Assembly (NCBI GenBank): GCA_019671135.1
Contig: JAHRHY010000013.1
Span: 930,001 to 994,000, forward strand
Source of the DNA: Linnemannia hyalina
Lineage: Eukaryota > Mortierellomycota > Mortierellomycetes > Mortierellales > Mortierellaceae
Direction of reading: 5' to 3'
DNA: 64,000 nt
Every line of letters begins with the position of its first letter. The first letter of the stretch is position 1. The position numbers and the translations under genes are program-made. Of the stretch, positions 45,064-57,645 are shown piece by piece. Below the pieces are notes generated by a model. The model ran no database searches. It was not told where the DNA came from and saw nothing but the letters and a program-made list of their open reading frames with translations.

Positions 45064-46641
45064 CTATTTCCACACCAAAGCAAGAGTACACTCCTCTTGA
45101 GTGAGATATGTCTCTAGGAAAGGCAGTTGAGACGACAGGAACTCGTTCGAGAGGTCCCTCTGTTCATAGTTCGGGTGGACACTGCCTACAAGCTTCTTGA
45201 GGCTTTCCCAGTTTCTGACCACCCACTGCAGGTCAAAGAACTCCATCACAGGCTTCATTTTCTCACAGTCAAAGACCTCCAGCTTTCCCAGTGTCGAGAG
45301 CAAGCCCAGCCCGCTGTGCACCTTCAAGTCCAACAGGAACGGCCCTTCTTCCATGTCTGTCACCTCTCCAAGTCGCAACACGCGGAGGTTAGTGAGAACC
45401 GCCAGCTGAGAATATATGCCGCGGTGTCTTGGAGTCACCCGTCCTGGCAAACGACGTGTCCCTGCAATACTGATATCCAGTTCCTCCAGCCCTGTGCAAC
45501 TCCACCGAAGCTGGGACATTTCCACTGCATTGACAGCCGGCGCCGAGAACACTCGCAATCGACTGCAAGTCCTCAAGACTTCCTGGGCGTAAGTCTGAGT
45601 GAAACCAGGGCACTGCAATAAAATCAACTCCTGTATCTGATGTTGACGCATCTCGGTGATCATCCTGGTCGATTCGGGGCCAAACAAGGAGTTGCAGGCA
45701 CGGAGTCGAGTCAGCCCTGGTAGCAATCGAATGATACTGGCAAGATCGCTGTCAGTAATCTGGGACCCCGACAGGTCCAATCCAGACAGTGCTTCTCCTC
45801 GACCGGCGTTCAGAAAGTCCAAGAACTTGAAGGTCGACGGCTTGCCCGATCGCGATCTCCATGTAAAGTTCTCAAGCGCAGGGCAGACTTCGAAGAGCGA
45901 AGGTTGGTCTTCCTTAGGAAGGAAGGATCGGTCGAGAACCAAGGTGCGGATGTTAAGAAACTCGTCCTCGGACTTTGGTCGCTCGAGAAGCTTGGAATCG
46001 ATGAGGGAGAGGCTGGCCAGCTTGCGACAGAGAAGTCCGAACTTGGTTCCTTCGTAGTCTGACACGATGGCCCCGTTCAGTTCGAGGACTCGGAGGGCGG
46101 TAAAGTCGAGAAGGTGGTGCCAAATCCTGTCGATCATGATTGTGTCTCCTGGGATGAATGGGTCGCCTCTGAGGATGAGGGTATGCAGAGTCGCGGCATT
46201 CTGCTTTAGCAATTGCTTGACGTCGTCTGTATAGCGCGTCGCCTCCAGGTACCTCAATTGATTCAGGTGAGGGACGAGAGCTTTGAGGAGAGGAAGTTCG
46301 CCAAAGTACCGAAGTCGAGTAATATGTCGAGCGTTCCTTTGGAGGGATCCGAGGGTCGGGTACCGACGAGGGAGGGATGCACTCCTGTCCTGCTGTCGCT
46401 GTTGGATAACTTGACGAGGCTGGTGAGGAGAGACCGGGTTGGGATGGTCCCTCAGGAGCGTGAAGCTGTGCCAGAGACAAGGTTCTAGCGCAGCAAACCA
46501 AGAACGAGAGACTTGCAAGCAGGCGAGGAGAGTAGGTTTGTCGAGGAACCGGCTGAAATGGAGGGCAACTTCTCGGCGATCCAAGGGTTCGTCTGAAGGA
46601 ATGAAGACATGCTGTTGCTGCGAATGGTGGTTAGTGTCCAT
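45064..46641 (-). CDS. F-box protein, type III (525 aa)
   Basis: Single exon; ATG at 46641 (MDTNHHSQQQHVF). The F-box is at about residues 20-62 (RREVALHFSRFLDKPTLLAC, SRSWFAALEPCLWHSF). A leucine-rich region follows, with repeats such as LRVLELNGAIVSDYEG, ALSGLDLSGSQITDSDLASI and LTRLRACNSLFGPESTRMI, the latter close to classical LRR spacing. It lacks the type I signature and resembles 56009-57511 in layout (NLLQCP/LILLQCP block, GLLSTLGKLEV block). It lies 193 bp upstream of the FANCD2 start on the same strand. Predicted SCF adaptor, target unknown. Confidence 0.8.
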   Translation of the reverse strand: MDTNHHSQQQHVFIPSDEPLDRREVALHFSRFLDKPTLLACLQVSRSWFAALEPCLWHSFTLLRDHPNPVSPHQPRQVIQQRQQDRSASLPRRYPTLGSLQRNARHITRLRYFGELPLLKALVPHLNQLRYLEATRYTDDVKQLLKQNAATLHTLILRGDPFIPGDTIMIDRIWHHLLDFTALRVLELNGAIVSDYEGTKFGLLCRKLASLSLIDSKLLERPKSEDEFLNIRTLVLDRSFLPKEDQPSLFEVCPALENFTWRSRSGKPSTFKFLDFLNAGRGEALSGLDLSGSQITDSDLASIIRLLPGLTRLRACNSLFGPESTRMITEMRQHQIQELILLQCPGFTQTYAQEVLRTCSRLRVFSAPAVNAVEMSQLRWSCTGLEELDISIAGTRRLPGRVTPRHRGIYSQLAVLTNLRVLRLGEVTDMEEGPFLLDLKVHSGLGLLSTLGKLEVFDCEKMKPVMEFFDLQWVVRNWESLKKLVGSVHPNYEQRDLSNEFLSSQLPFLETYLTQEECTLALVWK

Positions 46642-46849
46642 GAGGAAAAAAGGGTGAAGTAGTAAAAAAAAAAGTGAGAAAAATAGTGATTAGAAAGAAA
46701 GTGACGAGCCAACCTTGTTTTGATTTTGCATTTTATTTCCTTGGGTGTGGGTGTGCTGCGCTGTGGGTCTGACACGCCGCGAATGGCGGAAAGGAAGAGA
46801 TGTGTCGTGCGTGCTAGGGCGACTTGATTACACACAGTTTTAGACCAAA

Positions 46850-47829
46850 GAGTATCGCTTTCTATACACTTCCCGATCCTTCAACTTGGCCACCCTTGGA
46901 GCTGCTCAAGTCCAACAGGTCCCATTTAAAACGAGGGGGAGGTCAAGGTCTGTACGTCCCACGTCGCTTTCCAGAGGACAAGGCGCTTCAGCCGTTGCTT
47001 AGTGATCTCGTCAAAGAACTTCCTCTGGCACTCGTCGCCGCTCTCCTGCAATCAAATATCGACTGTAGATACGCGGGACGTCTCGACCACAAACTCCATC
47101 TCCAAGTTCTCGAGGTTGGTAGAGTACTATGGCATCCTGTAGATCCGAAGTGTTGTCGCCATGAATTTGGAAATGACGACCTTGAGCTTGTCTCGTAGAG
47201 AATTCGTCCCGCAAACATTCTTGATAATAACGATCTCCAGAAATCGTTACTACATCGCCTTCATTACAGCATGTACGATCGAGTTGGCAACTACACGGGC
47301 CTCCCGACAATTCGCGCTTAGATAACGGAGAGAGGAGACAGCTTCCATAATGAAGTGCAGTGTCCTATTCGATCCTATGCCCAGCTCTGCATAGATAAAT
47401 GGGAATGTAAACCAAGTGAGAGCCGACGCAGGAATCGGCAGTCGTCCATCAATTGCTCCAGAATCATTCTTCCGCGGGTGTCCAGGGTATACACATCGGA
47501 AATGACGAAGGTTGACCGCTGCTGGGCCGAGTTTTTCGAACGTTGCGAAGGAGTGTGTTGGCAGGGACTCGATGTAGTGGCTCTTGGGCGGAAGCACCTC
47601 ACAGCGTCAGAGGCCGGATGATATACCCTTTGAAATGCCTCAATTCCTCCATCGTCCTGATGGTTGGATAGCTGGCGAGGTCGAGTATCGAGACGGCCCG
47701 CCAGAAGTGCCTCTGAAAGTGGTGGTACCAGTCTCTGTTGACGAGGACACATTGAGTGATGTCATGGAACGAGATTAGGGCAGCAAATGGAAGAAACATA
47801 GTCGGGATGTCGAGGATGATGAAGTCCAT
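46850..47829 (-). pseudogene. decayed F-box gene
   Basis: The ATG at 47829 opens an F-box-like start (DIPTMFLPFAALISFHDITQ, LVNRDWYHHFQRHFWRAVSI) that stops at 47599. Downstream the sequence stays coding-like only by changing frames: LRHFRCVY and ILEQLMDDCRFLRRLSLGLH, then AELGIGSNRTLHF, then VVTISGDRYYQECLRDEF and NLENLEMEFVVE. At least three frameshifts or stops. It is a truncated relative of the F-box genes of this genome. Confidence 0.5.
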
Positions 47830-48814
47830 GTTCGGCGGCGCGCTTGCGTTGAAAGTGAAGGTGGAGAGAGAAAGGGAGAATTCAGTCGACCAACCGAAGA
47901 CGAAAATACTTGGCGCTTTATCGTCACGCAGCGGACAAACACATTGGATACGCTGTGACGAGAAGTCAGGAGATCATTTGCGTCTTGGACTCTTAGCACC
48001 ATTTGTTATAAACGTATCCCCGAGTCCTGTGGCCACGGGTGGCGAAATGATAAGAGGATATGAAAGAAAGTCGCACCGGTACTTGCTCGAAGCATCGAAC
48101 GATGTTGCGTTGAATAATAAGAGGAGAGATAACAAGGTAGTAGAGGGTCAGGCCATCGAACGATCTGTATGGGAAGGAAGGTCGGGTACACTGTTACAGC
48201 ATGCCAATGTTATTGATCACACCTGCGGAAATCATCATCAATTGATCAATTGGAAGAACGCAGAAGTAAAAAGTGCGCGTGCATAGTGGGCCATGATTGG
48301 TTGATGGGCGAATGGCGCGAGTGAACACTGTCGTTGTCAACGGGAACCAACGGGTAAAAAAAGTGATCCTCCTTTGTAGAATACATACAGATCGAAGTTA
48401 GAAACAATTGTTCACCTTGTGCTCACATATGCGAGCAAGGCAGCATAAACCCTTTTTGTCTTTTGTTCAAGAGATAACGAAAAACAAAAAAAAATGGTCC
48501 GATCCACTCATTTCTTTGTTCAATGCTCTCGTATGTCAAAGAGTGTTTCCTGTCAAAGTGGCCTGACAATAATGGACATTTCATTTCTCTGAATCATCGT
48601 CCCTGATCAAGGAACGACTACAGTGACTTTGTATTTTCCCCTTCGTAACTGCATATGACTCCAGATAAGCCATTCAATTACAGATCCCCAGCCCCCCACT
48701 TGCAATAAAAGGAAGAGGGTGCTTCGGTTATTTCACCTCTCAGCCATACTTCTCTCAATCACTTCCTCTCGCCACTCTCGCCTCTTTCCCCTCTCACACC
48801 ACACTTCTCTCACA
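47830..48814. other. intergenic, thiolase promoter
   Basis: About 1 kb with no supported gene. The last 100 bp are a pyrimidine-rich leader ending CTCACAATG at the thiolase start. Confidence 0.4.
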
Positions 48815-50989
<2,175 letters not shown>

Positions 50990-51305
50990 ACAGCGCAATG
51001 ATTGTCGTAACTCCCTTTGTAAAAGATAAAAAGATAACAAAAAAATCCAAATAACCCTGTCATTCTCATAGATCTTCGCATTGCCATCATCCCCTCCCCT
51101 GTGAATAAGAACAAATAAATATTTTGATGCGCGCGCGAAAAACAACTTTGACCAATGCTCTGAACCCATGTGCGGAGGAAAATGATGGGTGATTTAACAC
51201 CGCCACCGCTAAACTACAGTAGAACTTGACCTGCACTCATCGATTTATTTGCTGCAAACGAATAGGAAGCATTCATGTCTTTTTTGATCCTGAACCAGGA
51301 AAAGT

Positions 51306-53122
51306 CTATGAAATAGCAAAATTGACAGGGCAGTCCAAGACCTCAACCTTGGAGCCACAAGCCCTACCGGGAGCAACAATCGAACCCGACGGCACTGTCC
51401 GCCCACCCCGGAACTTATCCCCGTTCCTACACCTCACTAAACCCTTCACTTCCTTGATACTTGGCCACGACTTCTCCATCCACTGCAACTCTGCAACTCC
51501 AATCCGATGGTCCATATTCGCAACAGTCAACCACTCTAAATCCCGCAACCCCGCCAACAATCCCAGTCCACTCTCTAAGGTCATCTCAAGACAGTTCAAT
51601 TGCAATCGGCGGTCGAAAAACACAGGTGTCCTGTTCTTGTCAGTTGAGACGTACAACTCTGCCGCAGGACTGTCAGCGCCCAGACTGAGGGTTCGTAAAA
51701 AGGTCAGCTGTCCGAGCTGTGCATAGACCTGTCGTTGAATTGCACGGCTTTGCTTCATCGATACGCCGAGAAGTGTAGGCGCGAGACTGTTCTTATAGTC
51801 GGTGTAAATATCTGGACGCGGGATACCCGAGATTTGGATCCCGAGGTAAGTGATCCAGCGACATGACCAAGGTGGGGATGAAATCATGTCTGTGACCAGG
51901 ATGGTAGGAGGCAGACGAGATGAGAGGCATCGTAGAGATCGGCCTTGACGGAGGATCATTTGAACGTCCGCGCTCTTCATCGTGTCACTGTTGTCGACAT
52001 GTATGACATATGGTCCATGCGACTGTGTTGTTACCGCCGACAAAATCGCTCCGTTGGTGAGGGTCATGGACGAAGGACATTTGTCGATATTAATCCCGCA
52101 CCAAGCTTCCTGAACCAAAGATGAGGAGGAAGTGGTAGAAGTGACGACGCCTGTACTAGAAACAATGCTCGTAATCGCTTTCGAAATACCCTCGTCCGAT
52201 CTTGGACTTGCCGCCTGTCCCACATGGAACTGCCTCCATCGAACACCCAGTAAAGACTCCAAAATATCGATGAGAGGCGGATAATTCCAGACCCAACTTT
52301 CCCAAGGCGCCGACTGATGCTTCTGGTTATCGATGACCTCCAGATTCGTACATCCCTCAAGAACCCAGACAGAACCAATGGAAAAATCGTCTTGTCTTTG
52401 TCGCCGCTGAAGTCCATGTAGAGGCTAACGCATTTGAGTTTTGGATGAAGGCGACTTCCTTGCACCGGCCTATCCAAAGCTGCTGTACTGACAGTGCTAT
52501 TGCCGTGGCAGAACTCGATTCCCATTGACAGGTACTCCAGCTCTGTAGAGACAGTTTCGAGGAACTCCTTGACGGCATAAGGTAGAACGAAAGGCTCATC
52601 CTCCGTAAACAGTGTCAAGCGTCGAAGGTGAGGCAACGACTGAGCAATACACTTGAGCAGATTCTCCACAACGACGCCAGCAGGAGGTGGGGTGGGAATA
52701 TCAAGAACGACGAGAAAGGGACACTGCTCCAGGACAGCGATCAAGCACTCAAACAAGGGTTCCTGGTCCTCGGTGTCATAAATATCCGTCTGAAAACAGA
52801 TATCCGTCAGGCGCAGGGGTTGTTGTCCATACGTGTTGCCAACAGCAGCGAGTGGATTCACAGACGAAGAAGCGCGACACCAGAAGAGACGCACAAGGTC
52901 GCGGTTGCGGATGAGTGCTTCTTGAGCGGCTGGTTCTACGAACGCGGACTGCTGTTGTGTTGCAAATATCTTGATATCTCGCCATATGTGTGGGGTATAT
53001 GCGTAGTACCACTCCTTGCTGACGCGAACGAGTCGAGTCAGGTCATGGAGGGCGAGATTATCGACAATCTCTTGGACGAGTTCTGGGATTGCTAGCGTTC
53101 GTATGCTGTAAATATTTTTCAT
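51306..53122 (-). pseudogene. F-box/LRR-like type I gene with a single 1-bp frameshift
   Basis: The ATG at 53122 gives MKNIYSIRTLAIPELVQEIV with the F-box at about residues 10-50 (VRVSKEWYYAYTPHIWRDI). The first frame reads correctly to SGFLRD at about 52356, then becomes nonsense; the coding sense continues in another frame from CTNLEVIDN to the stop at 51306. Paralogues have FLRGC followed by a LEVV block here, so one G of a GGGG run is missing. The second part carries the full type I signature (SGIPRPDIYTDYK, IQRQVYAQLGQL, LEMTLESGLGLLAGL, MDHRIGVAELQWME). The defect is recent or an assembly error; no other damage was seen. Confidence 0.75.
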
Positions 53123-53291
53123 AGCTGGATGAGTGTGCTGAAAGAGAGGTCAAAGGAAGAGTGAGTAAAAGGGTGAAGAGTAAGAGAGTAGAAGAGTAGA
53201 AGCACTTGCAAGTCATCATTCATCAATGCAATGGTCAACTTGTGGCTTGCGCAGAGGGCGCAGTGAAACTCGCGTTTTAGTAAAGTTGCAG

Positions 53292-55049
53292 TCATTTATT
53301 GACGTTGTTAGTAAAGTCAACATTACACTGGAAGAGCAATGGATCGATGGCGAACTTGTGTCCGCAGGGAACTGTTTCAATATCAGGATCGTACAAGCTC
53401 AGCCAGATCGCGTCGATCTTCTTCCGGTTCAGCCCAATCAACTCTCTCATGCTGTGCCATCGACTCTCCATCCACCGCAGCTCATCCTCGCCGATCCTGT
53501 GCGCCATACTAGAAACGTCCAGCGATTGCAGCGCGGTCAAACCCCCAAGCAACCCAAGACCACTCTCCAGACTCATTTCGAGGCAGTTCGTCTGGAATAG
53601 AGGATTGTAGTAAACTGGACCTTGCTCTCCTGTGCCGACAATAAAACTGCGTGAACTGGGACTGTTGCCAAGTGTCAACTGCTGCAGCGATACCAAGACT
53701 CCAAGCTGTGCATAGACCTTCCTCTGGATGATCCGACTCTCTTCCAATGTCCCACTGTGTAGAGGCGTTCCTGCTTCGATCCTTTTGCCCAAAGCATCAA
53801 ACTCGACATCCGGTCTTGGGATCCCGCCGATCTGTATGCTGAGGACCGTGATCCAGGTGCAAGCCCACTGCGACTGAATGACATCCGCTGCCATGACTGT
53901 TGGAGGGAGAGGTGATGTGAGCGATCGCAAGCTTCGGCCGTGGTGGAGGAACGATTGGATGTCATTGCTCGCAAACTTCCTGCCGTCGGCAATGTATAGC
54001 CCCTGTAGCCCTCGCTTGCTGGCGCTCGTAAGTGCTTGACTGGTTAGCTCCATCGATGGATAACAACTGACACCGATGTGAATATTCCTGTAAGCAACCT
54101 GTCTCCCGCCTTGAGGCACATTGTAGCGCGACACCTCCGCCGCCAGCAGTGCGTCGCCATGCAGATGTGGCGATGATGAGTTAACAACAAGTCGAGTGAA
54201 GTGATAGTCGCCCAAAACTCCGCGAACAGTGTTGAAAATGATAAGGTTGTCGACCATCCATGACCGCCGTGGCAAACTGACTGATGCACAATCAAAAACT
54301 GTCTCCAACCCGGGGCAAGAACTCAAAAAGCCTTCCAGAACGAGCGCCTCCACCAGTTCACTCTGGCGAACGTTGTGTTGGATTGCAAGGGTGAATGACT
54401 TGAGGTTGGGATGGGCTTTGCTTCCAGGAACAGGCTCCTTCAACATCCTCGCCTCCTCGTCGTTGAAACTAAGTTGGCAAAAGGTGATGTTGAGCGACAG
54501 GATCTCCAGTTCTTGCGAACAAGTTTCCAGAAACTTGCGCACGACAATGGGCGGCACAAACACGAGGGCGTCAGCAAACAAGTCCAGCGTCGATAGCAGT
54601 GGAAGACACCGGGCAATCGTCAACAAAAGCCTTTCCGCATTCTCAATTGGTGAAGGTAAGGTGCTCAGGCGTAGTGTTCGTAAGCGAGGACTCGACTCCA
54701 GGATCAAGAAAAGCGGGTTCACGTCGCCGACGGATGCGTATAGTCCTGGCTTGCATGATAAGATGGAAAGGTCGAGGTCGGGAAGGACGCCCGAGAGCAA
54801 GGAGAGAAGCAGAGAGGCGCCCCAGACGCAACTGACATTTCGAATATGGCGCTTATTGCGGTCCAGGCCCTGCTTGAAGGGCCCTTGGAGGATGAGGTTG
54901 TCTTCGAGGGCGGATGACCTCAGGTTACTCCAGAGACGAGGGTTGCTTGCTGCGTTCCACTCGTTGTTGATGAGCGCTGCTTGTGTGAGCGTGTGCCTGT
55001 CGAGTAAGGAGACGATGTAACTGATGATCTCCCAGGGCAATTCGGGCAT
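53292..55049 (-). CDS. F-box/LRR-like protein, type I (585 aa)
   Basis: ATG at 55049 (MPELPWEIISYIVSLLDRHT); the longer upstream frame has no ATG. F-box at about residues 1-42. The solenoid-like region holds LETCSQELEILSLNITFC and HPNLKSF blocks matched at the same places in the other type I genes. C-terminal signature: GGIPRPDVEFDALG, IQRKVYAQLGVL, LEMSLESGLGLLGGL and MAHRIGEDELRWMES (Ala replaces Asp/Glu in the M-HRIG motif). It lies 169 bp upstream of the frameshifted paralogue in tandem, suggesting duplication. Predicted SCF adaptor. Confidence 0.85.
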   Translation of the reverse strand: MPELPWEIISYIVSLLDRHTLTQAALINNEWNAASNPRLWSNLRSSALEDNLILQGPFKQGLDRNKRHIRNVSCVWGASLLLSLLSGVLPDLDLSILSCKPGLYASVGDVNPLFLILESSPRLRTLRLSTLPSPIENAERLLLTIARCLPLLSTLDLFADALVFVPPIVVRKFLETCSQELEILSLNITFCQLSFNDEEARMLKEPVPGSKAHPNLKSFTLAIQHNVRQSELVEALVLEGFLSSCPGLETVFDCASVSLPRRSWMVDNLIIFNTVRGVLGDYHFTRLVVNSSSPHLHGDALLAAEVSRYNVPQGGRQVAYRNIHIGVSCYPSMELTSQALTSASKRGLQGLYIADGRKFASNDIQSFLHHGRSLRSLTSPLPPTVMAADVIQSQWACTWITVLSIQIGGIPRPDVEFDALGKRIEAGTPLHSGTLEESRIIQRKVYAQLGVLVSLQQLTLGNSPSSRSFIVGTGEQGPVYYNPLFQTNCLEMSLESGLGLLGGLTALQSLDVSSMAHRIGEDELRWMESRWHSMRELIGLNRKKIDAIWLSLYDPDIETVPCGHKFAIDPLLFQCNVDFTNNVNK

Positions 55050-56008
55050 GCCAACTAAATGAGTATGCGTTGAAGGCGGGACAAGGGAAGGATCAGTTGC
55101 CCCTTCTTCAAAGTTCACAATGATGGTTCTTAAGGGTTCACTTGCCTTTTCTCTCCACACGCCTCACTCACCTGCTCCTTTCTCTTCCACCTTTCCACCA
55201 AGCAACTGCAACAACTGACTTGCAATGACCACCGGAGCATGGACATGGACGTACTCTTTTGTGCTTTCTCAGGATCGAGATCCATCTTTCTTCGCTCTTG
55301 AATGATAGGATGGCAGCAGTGTTGCAGAACCCTCGTGGACTGTCAAGATCCTCCGAGTGAGCCTTTTTAAAGCAACGTCCCCGGACTCACTTGATATCGT
55401 CACTGCACCCTCAACAGAACACAAGTGGACACCGGGGCAGAAACTTCAGGGACAAACGTCAGCTAGGATTGATGCAGGAACACGAATTGGTAGTCTGGAA
55501 CTTCTCCCCTTTGCTACTGGCGCGCTTCGCTTTGGAAACCAGGGACCATCGATTCACACCAAGTCAGCAGAACTTAGGCATCCCCTTAAAGTGTATGATA
55601 GCACGCTTTTCACAGAGCGATCGCAAAGTGAGAGGAAGATCACTCGCCTTTGTAGTCATGATTCATGAACAAGGAGAAATAAAATATCGTGTCGCATTTG
55701 TCCACCGTCGACTTTCGGGGGAGCGTGTGAGTATACGTGCGAACTCAAAAGCGACACCACCTCCTTCTCGACCTCTTGTTAGTGGCAAAGCATGCATGCG
55801 GCAGGCCACCTTTCTCTTTTTTTCCTTTTTCCACTTTTTACTTTTCTGGAGCCTTTCTTATTCCCTCCTCAGCCCACCTCTCTTTTCCTATTTCTATTCC
55901 TCGTTCTCTTTTCTTTCATTCTCTTTTCTTTTCCTCCAACAAACACCCTCGACATTCATTCCTCTCTCTCTCATTCACAACAACTTTCAACAATAACGAC
56001 AAGTCAGG
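55050..56008. other. intergenic, divergent promoter of two F-box genes
   Basis: About 960 bp between divergently transcribed F-box genes. The right end is strongly pyrimidine-rich with CAACAAT-type leader sequence before the ATG at 56009. No gene supported. Confidence 0.4.
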
Positions 56009-57511
56009 ATGCATCCACTCCTCCTCCCGGAACTCCTCGGCCTTATCTCTGGCTACCTCTCTCTCAAAGAACAACAACGCTGTATGCAAGTCTGCTGGAC
56101 CTGGAACGGCCACTTCGCCCCACTCGTCTGGAAAACCTGCACCGTCGATTATGAACGCCATACCAAACAATCCCCAATCCCCACCAGCGCCCTTCACACT
56201 TATGCTCAACATATCCGGGTCCTTGTCTTTCGGGGCTTTGTCTCTGTCGACCATTTCGCGATCCCATGTACTCGACTGGAAACACTAAAGGTTGTGGATG
56301 GGTCCAGTGTAGATTTTAGAGGGTTTGGAGCGGATATTGCGGATGAGGTTTGGGCGAGTTTGGCGGGGATTGTGGAAACGAATCCGGGGTTGACGACGGT
56401 GGAGATTGCAGAGATTGATCGGACGCCGACGGCTGTGTTCTGGAAGGCGGTGGCGGATCACCCTGGGATTAGGACGTTGCGATTTGATCAGGTGCGGGTG
56501 GATGATGGACATTTAAAGGACTTTTGGAAGGCGTGTAGTGGTGCCAATGTGTTGACGCTTCAGCGGTGCAGGATCGGAAATGGTAGTAGTAACAATTCGG
56601 CGGATGTCTTGCCGACGAACTTCCGGCGATTGCAAGAGTTGAATATTGAAAGCCTTTTGAAGCCCTTGCCGCATACCCAGATCGAGCTCCTTCGATACTG
56701 TCCGCAGTTGTCGTCGTTCTATTGGCGAGGTGGGGTTATTCACGGACTCGCCAGGGATCCTCTACTCAGCATCTTAGGATCTGGACGACTGCCTAACCTG
56801 GACTCAATGGATATAATGGGCATGAATTTGACGGATCTGGACACGGAACACATTGTCCAGTGCATGTCGCGCGTCAGGAAACTAGCCGTCTACCAGACCA
56901 ACTTTGGGCCCTCCAGTCTTCGATCCCTCGAACCACACTTCAAGTCGATCGAAGAACTCAACCTCTTGCAGTGCCCCCTTGTCACAAGCGCCAACATCGC
57001 CTTGCTCCTCAGGTCCTGTCCCCTCTTACGAGTCTTCAAAGCCGAAGCCATTGTCTCGGACGATATCAAGGACGGAGAAGTTTGGCCCTGTCATGAACAC
57101 CTCGACACGCTCGTACTCTATTTCGACTTGACCCTCTCCGACCATATCGCTGACTGCCAACGAACCTTTTCCCTCCTCTCGAAGCTGAAAGCTCTCCGAC
57201 GACTCAATATTTCGCGCTACATGACCCCGCAGGGCCGACCCATCGTCGGTGATCCCAAAAACGGTCTCCAACTCCGACTGGACCATGGACTTGGGCAACT
57301 GGAGACACTTCGACACCTCGCGACGTTGAACTTTGATAAGCTCCCTCAGGACATGACCTTGGCGGACGCACATTGGATGGAGGAACATTGGAAGGCGCTC
57401 CGTGTTGTCCAGGGTAATTTTAACGCTAAAAATGTGGTCCTTAACAGGGAGATCAGGAAATTTTTTAAGGACACTTTTAGCGGACATGTTCCCCTCCCTC
57501 CTTCCCACTGA
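56009..57511 (+). CDS. F-box protein, type III (500 aa)
   Basis: ATG at 56009 (MHPLLLPELLGLISGYLSLK) with the F-box at residues 3-40 (CMQVCWTWNGHFAPLVWKTC). Leucine-rich repeats follow: TRLETLKVVDGSSVDFRGF, LDSMDIMGMNLTDLDTEHI and IEELNLLQCPLVTSANIALL. Layout and several blocks resemble 45064-46641. A short DAHWMEEHWKALRVVQG element near the C-terminus corresponds to the W-WP element at the end of many F-box proteins here. AATAAA follows at 57516. Convergent with the next gene, 134 bp apart. Predicted SCF adaptor. Confidence 0.8.
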   Translation: MHPLLLPELLGLISGYLSLKEQQRCMQVCWTWNGHFAPLVWKTCTVDYERHTKQSPIPTSALHTYAQHIRVLVFRGFVSVDHFAIPCTRLETLKVVDGSSVDFRGFGADIADEVWASLAGIVETNPGLTTVEIAEIDRTPTAVFWKAVADHPGIRTLRFDQVRVDDGHLKDFWKACSGANVLTLQRCRIGNGSSNNSADVLPTNFRRLQELNIESLLKPLPHTQIELLRYCPQLSSFYWRGGVIHGLARDPLLSILGSGRLPNLDSMDIMGMNLTDLDTEHIVQCMSRVRKLAVYQTNFGPSSLRSLEPHFKSIEELNLLQCPLVTSANIALLLRSCPLLRVFKAEAIVSDDIKDGEVWPCHEHLDTLVLYFDLTLSDHIADCQRTFSLLSKLKALRRLNISRYMTPQGRPIVGDPKNGLQLRLDHGLGQLETLRHLATLNFDKLPQDMTLADAHWMEEHWKALRVVQGNFNAKNVVLNREIRKFFKDTFSGHVPLPPSH

Positions 57512-57645
57512 GAATTAATAAACGCATGTTATCATCTCGTTATTTTATTTGTGTGTTCATTTTTATGTTCATGACAAAGACCTGGCAGGAGTGCTTGAAC
57601 AATTATTTATTGAAGAGAATTAATAAGAGCAAAGAAGAGGAAAAA

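Noticed and set aside
47756..48286. 176-codon plus-strand frame upstream of the thiolase
   Set aside because: No proper ATG context, lies antisense to an F-box start and its promoter, and has no domain.
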